Origin: Acidimicrobiia bacterium
GTDB taxonomy: Bacteria > Actinomycetota > Acidimicrobiia > Spongiisociales > ZC4RG35
Length of the DNA stretch: 20,815 nucleotides
Assembly: GCA_009377735.1 (NCBI GenBank)
Contig: WHTL01000019.1
Location: 1-20,815, forward strand
Direction of reading: 5' to 3'
How positions within the stretch are numbered: the first letter of the stretch is position 1; every line of letters begins with the position of its first letter. Positions 13,051-20,700 of this stretch are shown here, piece by piece. The position numbers and the translations under genes were made by a program. The notes under the pieces are model-generated. The model ran no database searches, was not told where the DNA came from, and saw nothing but the letters and a program-made list of their open reading frames with translations.

Positions 13051-14454
13051 ACGTGGCGGATATGGCTCTTGGTCGGCTGATTTGCCGGTGGCGGACTCGA
13101 GTTCCTCCGCGTCCTTGACGCGTGTGACCAACATGCTCAGAGCCCCTGCGGCGAGCAAGAGTGCGAGACCGGTGGGGAACAGGAGAGAGTTGATAGGCGG
13201 TCCTTCCAACTCGACGTTCAGCTGCAGCCCGAGGAAGAACAACAGCCCGGCCAGCTGGACGGGGATGGCGAGTCCGATGACGACCGCCGGTGTCTCTCCT
13301 CGGTCGGCCAACACCGTGCCGATGGTGGCAACGGCGGCGACGACGGATACAACCACCAACAGCACAAGGATCGGTGTGGCGATCTCCCATACATCGCTGA
13401 AACTCTCCGACTCTGGGTTCAACCCAATCATTAGGAGAAAGAAGGTCGTACCGACCACCGTCAAACCGACAACGGCGATCCATTGCCGGACACGACTATG
13501 GGCGGCGACCAAACCGAGGATTAATGAGATGACCAGGAGGGCAGAGGCGAGTTCCCGGGCTCGATGGAGATCCTGGATAGTGGGAAAAAGAAGGATCAGA
13601 AGCACAGCGTTGATGGAGCCCAAAGCGAGGGCAGAGAGCAGGGAGCGCCAGCCGGCGACGAAGCCGAGGACGAGACCGATACCCAGGACGAGAGCACCAA
13701 TCGCGCCATATGGGATTTCGGACGATGGGGTTATCTCCACTCCCATCATCACAGGGACAACAGAGGTCAGGACACCAAGACCGCCCAGAGCGGTTATACG
13801 CCAGTCTGGTTGCGGTCCTCCCTGGTTCCGCACCTGGTGGGTCTTGAGCACGGCAACGATGCCGCCCACGAGAGCGAGGACAAGGAGAGCGACTGCTATC
13901 CACCGCACCACCCACCACATGGGACTGAGAAAGAGGAGGCTTCCGAGCACGGCACCTACCAGTTGAATGACAATAGAAGCGCCTACTACCACCGAACCGA
14001 AACGCGACATGCCCCGAGTCGACAACCATGTGCCGCCTCCGATTGCCGATACGAGGAGAAGTACTGGACTGACCGAGGCGAGTGCACTTAGCGTGGATGG
14101 AGATAGAAAGAGGACAGTCCCTGTGTCCGAAATCAGGGCGAGCAGGAACGGAAATGAACTGATCACACCGGTTACGAGTAGCCATGACCAGGCACGGACC
14201 GGTTCCAGCTTCCAAAGTACCAAAACGATGATCGAGACGATCGGTGCGATATACATCGGAATCTCGGGAAGCACCGAGGGTTCCTGGGCGGGTATCAACA
14301 GCCCCGCGGTTCGGTTGGCCGCGAACGATATAAAGAACAGAGCACCGAGCCCGGATGCGGCGCACCAGGCCAGGATCCTGTTTGATCGATCCCACCCTTC
14401 TTCCGACTGAGTTTCTACATCTTCTTCAAGACCTACTTGCGCATGGGTGCTCAA
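13039..14454 (-). CDS. Polytopic membrane protein of unknown function
   Basis: A 471-residue protein with a soluble acidic N-terminus (about 35 residues), thirteen or fourteen hydrophobic segments and a short charged tail. I recognise no transporter or enzyme motif; the regular long helices are consistent with a structural or transport role. The frame is open to TTG 14514, but I prefer TTG 14454 (LSTHAQVG), which has AAAGGGGGG 5 nt upstream. The same ribosome-binding site and first codons are preserved in the second repeat copy at 16201. The last residues GGR and the TAG stop lie inside the tRNA-derived att repeat. The gene originally followed the GNAT gene directly and is now separated from it by the SDR-MarR cassette. 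Confidence 0.75.
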   Translation of the reverse strand: MSTHAQVGLEEDVETQSEEGWDRSNRILAWCAASGLGALFFISFAANRTAGLLIPAQEPSVLPEIPMYIAPIVSIIVLVLWKLEPVRAWSWLLVTGVISSFPFLLALISDTGTVLFLSPSTLSALASVSPVLLLVSAIGGGTWLSTRGMSRFGSVVVGASIVIQLVGAVLGSLLFLSPMWWVVRWIAVALLVLALVGGIVAVLKTHQVRNQGGPQPDWRITALGGLGVLTSVVPVMMGVEITPSSEIPYGAIGALVLGIGLVLGFVAGWRSLLSALALGSINAVLLILLFPTIQDLHRARELASALLVISLILGLVAAHSRVRQWIAVVGLTVVGTTFFLLMIGLNPESESFSDVWEIATPILVLLVVVSVVAAVATIGTVLADRGETPAVVIGLAIPVQLAGLLFFLGLQLNVELEGPPINSLLFPTGLALLLAAGALSMLVTRVKDAEELESATGKSADQEPYPPRGGR

Positions 14455-14620
14455 GCGTCCCCCCTTTCGAGACGTGCAGCCAGCGACGCTAACACAGGGT
14501 CTGGAGTAGACCAAGCGTTTTTAGCTAGTTCGTTGCTGGCCGATCGTCAGACAACAACCCATAGATAGCGGCATCGACCCACTCCCCGTACCTGAGATGG
14601 GCGGAGCGGATGGTCCCCTC
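14435..14620. repeat. Left copy of a ~190-bp direct repeat
   Basis: Aligns with 16201-16392 with about ten substitutions, two 1-base gaps and one 8-base gap. It contains the first codons and ribosome-binding site of the membrane-protein gene, the intergenic DNA and the 3' end of a GNAT gene. Confidence 0.92.
14525..14620 (-). pseudogene. GNAT acetyltransferase, 3'-terminal fragment
   Basis: Reads GTIRSAHLRYGEWVDAAIYG, then LLSDDRPATN and a stop. The intact gene at 16297 has K for R, L for I, V for L and L for P at the differing positions. It is cut at 14620, where homology to the right repeat ends. The frame is kept and most changes are conservative, so this copy seems to have diverged while still part of a working gene. 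Confidence 0.8.
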
Positions 14621-14651
14621 GCTGGGGTGGCTCCAGCGGGCCAATCTCTGC

Positions 14652-15521
14652 TCAGGTTGGGTTTGGGATGGTATGTTCGGTATCCAGTCCGCTCAGCTGC
14701 GTGCTGAGCTGCCACAGGCGTTCGGCTGCTTCCCGGTCCTGGGACAGTGCACTAGGGACCGCGGGGCAGGACTTGGCGAAGTAGCCTCCGGTGACCTCGG
14801 CGACCTCAGACGAGCTGGCCAGGTAGATCGAGGTCTCTGCTCCCGCCTCCACGCTGACCTGGAACGGTCGGGTTATTTTGAGGAACAGCCCGAACCCACC
14901 GGTTGCGTGCCGGCCAAGGTGGGTGCGCACAAACCCTGGATCCGCGCAGTTGGCGGTGACGCCACTGGCGGCCAGCCGCCGGGATAGTTCGGCGGTGAAC
15001 AGGACGTTCAACAACTTGGTCGTCTGGTATACCCGGAGCGGACGGAACTGCTGTGCGGTCGAGAGGTCGTTCCACGGAAGGTTTCGCACATGTTTGTGGC
15101 CCGAGGAGGATACTGTGATCACCCGCGCCGGGGCGCTCTTGGCCAGCGGATCGCGCAGCAGGTTGGTGAGCAGGAACGGACCCAGGTGGTTGGCCGCGAA
15201 CGTGGTCTCCAGGCCCTCCGGTGTCACCTGACGGTGGAACATGACCACTCCGGCGTTATTGACTAGGACGTCCAGCCGCCGGTACCTGTCCCGAACCCGG
15301 CTGGCAAGCGCCCGCACGTCGCTCAGCTTGGTCAGATCTGCCGTCAGCACGTCTAGCCTGGCGCCGGGTACGCGTTGGCGGATCTCGTCTGCGGCCGCCT
15401 CGCCGCGGCCGTGGTCGCGCACCGCCAGGGCCACCCTCGCGCCTCGATGGGCCAGTCCCAGCGCGGTTGCCTTGCCGATTCCGCTGCTTGCCCCGGTCAC
15501 CAGGCAGGTCTTGTCGTGCAT
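14652..15521 (-). CDS. Short-chain dehydrogenase/reductase (retinol dehydrogenase-like)
   Basis: NAD(P)-dependent oxidoreductase of the classical SDR type, 289 residues. It has the Rossmann cofactor motif TGASSGIG (9-16), LVRD-like AVRDHGRGEAA after the second strand, DLTKL, NNAG (88-91), the catalytic serine region VITVSSSGHKH and YQTTK (Tyr165, Lys169). The longer C-terminal part (FVRTHLGRHATGGFGLFLKI, ETSIYLASSSEV and TGGYFAKSCP) matches the retinol dehydrogenase/WW-oxidoreductase-like subgroup. The start at ATG 15521 is set by GGAGG 7 nt upstream; the ATG six bases earlier is too close to it, and the more distal open frame runs through the operator dyads. It diverges from a MarR gene that probably represses it. 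Confidence 0.92.
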   Translation of the reverse strand: MHDKTCLVTGASSGIGKATALGLAHRGARVALAVRDHGRGEAAADEIRQRVPGARLDVLTADLTKLSDVRALASRVRDRYRRLDVLVNNAGVVMFHRQVTPEGLETTFAANHLGPFLLTNLLRDPLAKSAPARVITVSSSGHKHVRNLPWNDLSTAQQFRPLRVYQTTKLLNVLFTAELSRRLAASGVTANCADPGFVRTHLGRHATGGFGLFLKITRPFQVSVEAGAETSIYLASSSEVAEVTGGYFAKSCPAVPSALSQDREAAERLWQLSTQLSGLDTEHTIPNPT

Positions 15522-15540
15522 GGGCATGCCTCCGTAAGAC

Positions 15541-15585
15541 TCATAGTTTATGATAGTCATAGTCTATGAGAATCATGGCTTATGA
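15541..15585. promoter_or_regulatory. Three 13-bp operator dyads at 16-bp spacing
   Basis: TCATAGTTTATGA (15541-15553), TCATAGTCTATGA (15557-15569, perfect apart from its central base) and TCATGGCTTATGA (15573-15585, one arm mismatch) share the form TCATA-N3-TATGA. Their start points are exactly 16 bp apart. TATCAT on the minus strand (15555-15550) is a candidate SDR -10 lying across dyad 1 and its edge, and dyad 3 covers the expected -35 region of the MarR gene. This is a good candidate for cooperative repression of both genes by MarR. Confidence 0.8.
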
Positions 15586-15608
15586 GCATAGTAGGCTACG
15601 ATGGTGTG

Positions 15609-16112
15609 ATGGCGCAAGGTAGAGCCGATGAATCAGCCGGCCTAAGCTCCAGCTCGGGTTATCTGCTCGCCCGGCTCGGCGCCGAGTCGCGGCGCAGGTG
15701 GGCCCGGATGCTATCCGAGCGCGGACTAACGCCGTACCACTTCGGGGTGCTCATGGCGCTCGACGAGATCGGTGAGACGTACCAGCAGCGGCTCAGTGCG
15801 ACAATCGGCGTCGACCCGCGTAACGCGGTAACCATCTTCGACGTCCTCGAAGAGCGCAAACTGATCGCGCGTGCCAGCGATCAGACCGATCGCCGCAAGC
15901 GTGCGGTCGTCCTCACCGCCGCGGGACGAGCAGCGGTCCGCGATCTTCGCCGCGCCGGAGTCACACTCGAACAGGGCATGCTGGCCGCCCTGACCGACCG
16001 CGAGCAGACGACACTACAGCGGCTGCTACTCAAGCTGTTCGAGTCGACCATCGACGCCGATCTCAGCACGGTCGCAGTCCCACCGAAGCCTGCCGACGGT
16101 CCGGGCTCATAG
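15609..16112 (+). CDS. MarR-family transcriptional regulator
   Basis: A 167-residue winged-helix regulator. The DNA-binding part spans about residues 40-110: GLTPYHFGVLMALDE, the recognition region QQRLSATIGVDPRNAVTIFDVLEERKLI and the wing ASDQTDRRKRAVVLTAAGR. Terminal helices provide the dimer interface. The wing motif D-x-x-D-R-R-x-x is the MarR hallmark. ATG 15609 is preferred because TACGAT (15597-15602) ends 6 nt before it, giving a leaderless transcript, and no ribosome-binding site precedes either ATG. The earlier in-frame ATG at 15582 lies inside the last dyad. It probably represses itself and the divergent SDR, with release by an unknown ligand. Confidence 0.92.
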   Translation: MAQGRADESAGLSSSSGYLLARLGAESRRRWARMLSERGLTPYHFGVLMALDEIGETYQQRLSATIGVDPRNAVTIFDVLEERKLIARASDQTDRRKRAVVLTAAGRAAVRDLRRAGVTLEQGMLAALTDREQTTLQRLLLKLFESTIDADLSTVAVPPKPADGPGS

Positions 16113-16200
16113 CTCCCGCACATTAAATCGCAAGTCCAGTTAGCAGCGATCCTGAACGGCGGATGATCACGAAGCCGGGCGGCCGATCGCTTAGAGGGTG

Positions 16201-16392
16201 ACTTGCGCATGAGTGCTCAAGAGTCCCCCTTTCGAGACTGCAACCAGCGACGCGAACACAGGGTCTGGAGTAGACCAAGCGTTTCTAGCCAACTAGCTAG
16301 TTCGTTGCTAGCCGATCGTCAGACAACACCCCATAGAGAGCGGCATCGACCCACTCCCCGTACTTGAGATGGGCGGAGCGGATGGTCCCCTC
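16201..16392. repeat. Right copy of the ~190-bp direct repeat
   Basis: Counterpart of 14435-14620. It holds the intact GNAT 3' end plus, at its left edge, the ribosome-binding site and first seven codons (LSTHAQV) of the membrane-protein gene. The reading is interrupted after 16201 by cassette DNA. It carries 8 extra bases around 16287-16296 relative to the left copy. Confidence 0.92.
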
Positions 16393-16899
16393 CTGTCTCA
16401 TACCCACCCTCTCGACCAGCCTCCTACCTCTGGTGTTGTGGGTGAACACATCGGCCTCGATCTTGGTGTAATCGAGGGTATCGAAACCGTAATCGAGCAG
16501 TGCCCCCAGCGCCTCACTCATGACACCCTGACCCCAATAAGAACGTCCTAGCCAGTAACCAACATCGGCTCGTCCCGGTGCCTCCCGTGGGCGGGTTCCG
16601 ATGTTGCCCAAGGGACGACCAGCATCACCACTTATCTCGCCGAGCCGATCCCTGATAACCCAATGAAATCCGAAATCGGCGAAGCTCGAGGATCGACAGC
16701 GGTCGACCCATTCCTCCATCTCCGTCAGGTCGGCAGGACCGTCCCATATCAAGGTCCCGCATATGGCCTCACGGTCGTCACCGGACATCATCTCAAAGAG
16801 AAACCGGGCGTCTTCGGGCTTGGGAAGATCTATCAGCAACCGTGTCGACTCGAACCGGTACGAATTGGTGCTCTTCGGATCTGGTCCACGGCCCGACAT
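16297..16899 (-). CDS. GNAT N-acetyltransferase (RimJ/RimL type)
   Basis: A 200-residue acetyltransferase of the RimJ/RimL-like (Acetyltransf_3) subgroup. It starts with an ESTRLLIDLPKPEDARFLFEM strand, has the FHWVIRD and GRPLGNIGT strands, the acetyl-CoA site region ADVGYWLGRSYWGQGVMSEAL, and ADVFTHNTRGRRLVERVGM followed by GTIRSAHLKYGEWVDAALYG. The substrate (a protein N-terminus, an antibiotic or a small amine) is not predictable. The frame is open to 16956, but ATG 16899 is chosen because TATACT (16912-16907) ends 7 nt before it, giving a leaderless transcript. The 3' end lies in the right repeat. Confidence 0.9.
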   Translation of the reverse strand: MSGRGPDPKSTNSYRFESTRLLIDLPKPEDARFLFEMMSGDDREAICGTLIWDGPADLTEMEEWVDRCRSSSFADFGFHWVIRDRLGEISGDAGRPLGNIGTRPREAPGRADVGYWLGRSYWGQGVMSEALGALLDYGFDTLDYTKIEADVFTHNTRGRRLVERVGMRQEGTIRSAHLKYGEWVDAALYGVLSDDRLATN

Positions 16900-16906
16900 G
16901 ACGGAG

Positions 16907-16912
16907 AGTATA
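16907..16912 (-). promoter_or_regulatory. -10 element of the GNAT gene (leaderless)
   Basis: TATACT on the minus strand, one mismatch from consensus, ends 7 nt before ATG 16899 with no ribosome-binding site in between. Confidence 0.5.
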
Positions 16913-16997
16913 CGCCGGGGCGTGAACGGATAGGAAGGAGGCCTGGGACTTGACAAGCCGCGATGTCCCGCCGACCGTGATTATCGGTTGACGGCTC

Positions 16998-17957
16998 TCA
17001 GGTGACTTCGTTGACTGGTCCCAGGTGTCGTTCCAGGGTGCTCCACACCTCTTGGGCGGCGAGACGGTCCTTCATCGAGGCGAGGGTGTGAATAAACGTG
17101 GGGACCACGGTGTCGGCATCCATCGGATTCGGGCGCATCGCCTTGAGCACCCTGGGCCGCGGACGGAGCACCAGCGTATCCGTCGAGGGCCAAGCCGCCA
17201 TGATTTGGTCCAACTCGGCTTCCAGTGATTGACGACCCACCCGGTCGAACAGCCGCTCATGGAACCAAGCACCCTCCCGCTCCTCGTCCACCGCCATAGG
17301 GGCCAGGATGATCACGAGATCCAGAGCTTCTTCGGCGCCGAGTACCAAATCGGCATGGGTACCCGACACTACGCCACCGTCGCAATACAAGCGACCATCG
17401 ATTTCGGCCGGACTAAATACGAGGGGGACTGCTGACGAGGCGGCCACTGCCTCCGGTACGGTCACATCGGGGGCGGCCACCGTCCCGAATGCGACCCGCT
17501 CCCCGGCGACGATGTCGTAGGCGACGGCAACCAAGGGCCGATTCGGCCACTCGCTTCCCTGATCGCCGATGGTATCGGTGACCCAGTCCTCTAAGCCCTC
17601 GGAGCCATAGCGTGCCGGGGCGCCCAGAAACATCCGGAGACCCGGTTGTCGCAAGCCGCCAATCAGCCCATGACGTATCCACCGTCGCAGCTCTACTGCG
17701 CCCCGATTGGAATAGAGGTACCCCCTGATCCTGTCGGCGACGGCATCACGATCCTCGCCATCGCGGACTACAGAGTCGAGATGTAACCGGCCCGCTCGGA
17801 CCATGGCGCCGACATAGGCGCCGCCGGAGGTGCCGACTATCACCTCGGCGTCATTGGGTTCCCAGCCGGTGGCCAGGCGAATGGCCATCAACGTCGCCAT
17901 TTCGTAGGAGGCTCCACTGACCCCACCACCGCCCAGGACAAGACCGATTCGTGACAT
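16998..17957 (-). CDS. Patatin-like phospholipase family protein
   Basis: Serine acyl hydrolase of 319 residues. It begins with the oxyanion-hole glycine motif LVLGGGGVSGASYE (8-19), has the nucleophile elbow VGTSGG with Ser44, and the catalytic aspartate in YCDGG (Asp193) preceded by AVAASSAVPLVFSP. This is the standard Ser-Asp dyad of bacterial patatins/RssA-NTE type lipid acyl hydrolases. There is no signal peptide, so it is probably cytoplasmic or at the inner face of the membrane. The ATG lies 12 nt after the P450 stop with no clear Shine-Dalgarno, so the two genes form an operon. The link suggests hydrolysis of a lipid ester related to the P450 substrate; this is inference. Confidence 0.92.
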   Translation of the reverse strand: MSRIGLVLGGGGVSGASYEMATLMAIRLATGWEPNDAEVIVGTSGGAYVGAMVRAGRLHLDSVVRDGEDRDAVADRIRGYLYSNRGAVELRRWIRHGLIGGLRQPGLRMFLGAPARYGSEGLEDWVTDTIGDQGSEWPNRPLVAVAYDIVAGERVAFGTVAAPDVTVPEAVAASSAVPLVFSPAEIDGRLYCDGGVVSGTHADLVLGAEEALDLVIILAPMAVDEEREGAWFHERLFDRVGRQSLEAELDQIMAAWPSTDTLVLRPRPRVLKAMRPNPMDADTVVPTFIHTLASMKDRLAAQEVWSTLERHLGPVNEVT

Positions 17958-17969
17958 GCGACCGAAAGC

Positions 17970-19280
17970 CTAGGTCACTCGCACCGGGAGGTGTTTGACA
18001 CCGTTTTGGAAATTGGAGGTTAGGCGCTCGGCTGTGCCGGCGAGTTCCAACTGGGGAAGTCGGGTCATCAACTGAGTGAAGATGGTCTGCATCTGGGTGC
18101 GGGCTAGATATGCACCAAGACAGAAGTGGGCACCGAAGCCGAAAGAGACATGATCATTGGGGGAGCGGGTGATGTCGAAAACGTCGGGATGGTCGAAAGC
18201 CTCGGGATCTCGGTTGGCTGCGGCGTGATACACCACCACCTTGTCGCCGCGGGCGATATCCACGCCATCGATTTCGGTATCAGTCGTTGCGGTCCTGCGA
18301 AAATGGATCACAGGGGGCCAGTACCTCAGCATCTCTTCGACGGCTTGGTCCATCACCGATGGGTCATTCCGCAAGGCGCGGTAGGCGTCGGGGTTCTGGA
18401 GCAGGCACATCATCCCGCCAGGTATCCCATTGCGGAGAGTTTCGTTTCCGGCGACAGCGAACAGCCAGAACAGATTCTCGAACTCCTCGTTGGTGATGGC
18501 TCCATCCTCGTCCTGTGCCCGCAGCAGGATCGACATCACATCGTTGCCGGGGTTGTCCCGCTTGTACTCGGCCAGGCTGTTGGCGTAGCCGTACAGATCC
18601 GGCATTCCATCCCGACTTCTCGGGTTCGGGAGCTGGCCCTCCGCATCCGGTACCGGTCTCAGGGCGAAGGCATGGCGGGCCATGTCCGAAGCCCCTGCAC
18701 CGGGAGTGAAGTGATCACTGGCCGCATATTCGTCGTCCAGGTAACCGATGACCCGATTCGACCAGTCGTAGAGCAGATACCGATCTTCCTCAGGGACACC
18801 CATCACCTGAGCCAGGGTTGCCACCGGCAGGTCGGCGGCGAGGTCCATCACAAAGTCGAACTCACTACGCCCCATGACCCCGTCGACCAGAGCGGTCACC
18901 CGATCGATGATGCCATTCTCGAGACTTTTCACCGCACTCGGGGTGAACGACCTGGTCAGCAAGCGACGAATCCTGGTGTGCTCGGGGGGATCCATGTTCA
19001 GCATCATCCGCTGCACATATGCCAGGTCGTCGGGGGTGTCGGGATCGCGGATCTGGGTACCACCCATTGCTGAGGAGAATCGTTCGGTATCCCGGAGGAC
19101 CTTGCGCACCGACCGATGACGAAACACGGCCCAGTAACCGGGGCCCTCGGGCCAGCCCATCATTGGTGCCTCTGGAATACGGACGACGGGTGTGGCTGCC
19201 CGCGCCTCGGCGAGAAGGTCGTAGGGAACTTCCTTCTCGTAGGTCCTGGGGTCGAATATCGGAGACAGGTCCACGGTCAC
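17970..19280 (-). CDS. Cytochrome P450
   Basis: Soluble bacterial class I P450 of 436 residues. It has the I-helix AGNET (277-281), the K-helix ExxR (Glu316-Arg319, in EEMLRYWPP), and the heme loop FGFGAHFCLG with axial Cys387. The substrate-recognition features (MLNMDPPEHTRIRRLLTRSFTP, FAVAGNETLRNGIPGGM) most resemble the CYP124/125/142 group that hydroxylates steroid side chains and branched lipids, but that is a similarity judgement from memory. It needs ferredoxin and reductase partners not present here. The GTG start lacks a ribosome-binding site; TACCCT (19291-19286) 5 nt upstream may allow a leaderless transcript. It is divergent from the ABC-transporter operon by 86 bp. Confidence 0.94.
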   Translation of the reverse strand: MTVDLSPIFDPRTYEKEVPYDLLAEARAATPVVRIPEAPMMGWPEGPGYWAVFRHRSVRKVLRDTERFSSAMGGTQIRDPDTPDDLAYVQRMMLNMDPPEHTRIRRLLTRSFTPSAVKSLENGIIDRVTALVDGVMGRSEFDFVMDLAADLPVATLAQVMGVPEEDRYLLYDWSNRVIGYLDDEYAASDHFTPGAGASDMARHAFALRPVPDAEGQLPNPRSRDGMPDLYGYANSLAEYKRDNPGNDVMSILLRAQDEDGAITNEEFENLFWLFAVAGNETLRNGIPGGMMCLLQNPDAYRALRNDPSVMDQAVEEMLRYWPPVIHFRRTATTDTEIDGVDIARGDKVVVYHAAANRDPEAFDHPDVFDITRSPNDHVSFGFGAHFCLGAYLARTQMQTIFTQLMTRLPQLELAGTAERLTSNFQNGVKHLPVRVT

Positions 19281-19366
19281 TGTTCAGGGTAGATGGAACA
19301 AGAGAGAGAGACCGACCTGCACGTTGGAGTTGTGCCATGCTTGGAATCGTTCGAAAGAGGAATGGA

Positions 19367-20632
19367 ATGAGACGAATCCTGATCTTGATGGCTTTGCTGT
19401 CCGTCCTGGGGGCGTGTGCTGCTCCGGAGTCCGGGTCCGACACCACCGCTTCCGCAGAGGAGGGCGCGGAGACTACTGCCGCCGCCGTAACCACCGGCGG
19501 GGGCGCGGACACGGAAACCACGGCTGGGGGAGATGCGACCGGAACAACAGGAGGTGAGGGGGAGCCGATTCTGATCGGAGCCAACATCGAGCAATCTGGT
19601 GGCGCCTCGGTTCAAGGCGAGGCATACGCCAACGCCTTGAATCTTCTCGTTGGACAGATCAACGACGCCGGAGGTGTTCTGGGTCGACATATCGAGTTGC
19701 GCGTAGTCGACAATCGCACCGACCAGACCGAGGCGGCCGTTCTCACCTCCCAGTTGGTAGAGGAGGGTGTGGTCGCCATGATCGGTCCCGGTACCTCACC
19801 GACCACCCTCGCCGCCATGGAGCCGATCCTCGAGTCCGGTATCCCCGTCTTCTCCATGGGCTCCTCGGATGCCATCGTCTTACCGGTCGAGGAGCGGCCC
19901 AATGTGTTCAAGACTGCCCAGAATGGTTCGTTGATGGCAGAGGAGATCGTCGCGCATCTGGGAGAGGAGGGGATTACCGATGTCGGGTTCATCTCGGTCA
20001 ACAATCCCTACGGCGACAGTGGTCTTGATGCCTTCGGGACCTTGGCCGAGGAGGGATCGGTCACGGTCGTCGCCAGCGAGAAATTCGAGGGCGACGCCAA
20101 CGACATGAGTCCGCAGCTCACCAATATCATGGCTGCCGGTCCCGGCGCCATCGTCACTTGGGCAATTCCCCCGGGAGCACCCAACGTCCGCAGATCGGCG
20201 GTTGAAAGCCTGGGGGTCGAGCTGCCGATGTATTTCGACGCTGGAGCGGGCGCAGAGCTCTTTGTTGAGCTGGCGGGTGAAGCTGCCGACGGCGCCTTGG
20301 TGATCCATCCCAAGACGCTCGCCTGGGATCAGATTCCCGAGGACGACCCCCAATACGAGGTGTTGCAGAACTTCGGTACCTCCTACACGGCGGAATACGG
20401 CGCGATGTCGGGATTCGCGGGATACGCCTGGGACGCCCTAGGGATGCTCGTAGCCGCCATCGAGGAGGCCGGGTCTACCGAGGCGGAAGCCGTCATCGCT
20501 GCCCTCGAGGGTCAGGACGAGTATGTCGGGGTGACCGGTACCTTCGAGGTGAGCGCCGAAGATCATCAGGGTCTCGGCGAAGGGGATCTGGTCTTGCTGG
20601 AGGTCGTCGACGGGGAGTGGGTCCTCCGTTAG
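19367..20632 (+). CDS. Branched-chain-type ABC transporter substrate-binding lipoprotein
   Basis: Extracellular binding protein of the LivJ/Peripla_BP_6 family, 421 residues. It has a lipoprotein signal peptide (MRRILILMALLSVLGAC, Cys17 lipidated), a Thr/Ala/Gly-rich linker of about 45 residues, then the binding domain from PILIGANIEQSGGASVQGE through INDAGGVLGRHIELRVVDNRTD, MIGPGTSPT and GFAGYAWDALGML. The ATG at 19367 has AGAGG (19356-19360) 6 nt upstream; the much longer upstream open frame overlaps the P450 on the other strand and is not coding. A permease gene follows. Members bind amino acids, amides, urea or aromatic and steroid-like acids, so the ligand is open. A divergent P450-patatin pair hints at a hydrophobic carboxylate. 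Confidence 0.93.
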   Translation: MRRILILMALLSVLGACAAPESGSDTTASAEEGAETTAAAVTTGGGADTETTAGGDATGTTGGEGEPILIGANIEQSGGASVQGEAYANALNLLVGQINDAGGVLGRHIELRVVDNRTDQTEAAVLTSQLVEEGVVAMIGPGTSPTTLAAMEPILESGIPVFSMGSSDAIVLPVEERPNVFKTAQNGSLMAEEIVAHLGEEGITDVGFISVNNPYGDSGLDAFGTLAEEGSVTVVASEKFEGDANDMSPQLTNIMAAGPGAIVTWAIPPGAPNVRRSAVESLGVELPMYFDAGAGAELFVELAGEAADGALVIHPKTLAWDQIPEDDPQYEVLQNFGTSYTAEYGAMSGFAGYAWDALGMLVAAIEEAGSTEAEAVIAALEGQDEYVGVTGTFEVSAEDHQGLGEGDLVLLEVVDGEWVLR

Positions 20633-20700
20633 GACGCCAGCGGAAAGGGACGCCCCTAAATGAGATCAATCCCGGTCAAACAGAGCACACCAGCCTCCTA

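Larger units (their letters stand above)
14621..16200. mobile_element. Inserted SDR-MarR cassette
   Basis: 1,580 bp lying between the two diverged direct repeats, carrying a short-chain dehydrogenase and its divergent MarR regulator and nothing else. No transposase, integrase or terminal inverted repeat is visible. The repeats are far too long for a transposon target duplication, so homologous (Campbell-type) integration of a circle, or duplication followed by replacement, fits better. A GC hairpin (CGCTGG/CCAGCG, 14620-14638) sits at the left joint. Confidence 0.65.

Noticed and set aside
13082..13966. Long plus-strand frame (294 codons) opposite the polytopic membrane protein
   Set aside because: Its translation is Arg/Thr/Ser-rich and low in complexity, as expected for the antisense of a membrane-protein gene; the minus strand has coherent hydrophobic segments and a good start.
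14620..14638. CGCTGG/CCAGCG hairpin as the SDR terminator
   Set aside because: It lies downstream of the SDR stop but has no T-run, and it coincides with the cassette joint, so it may be only a junction feature.
19019..19366. Long plus-strand open frame in front of the ABC binding protein
   Set aside because: It lies antisense to the P450, has no protein-like features, and the lipoprotein signal peptide with its ribosome-binding site fixes the start at 19367.
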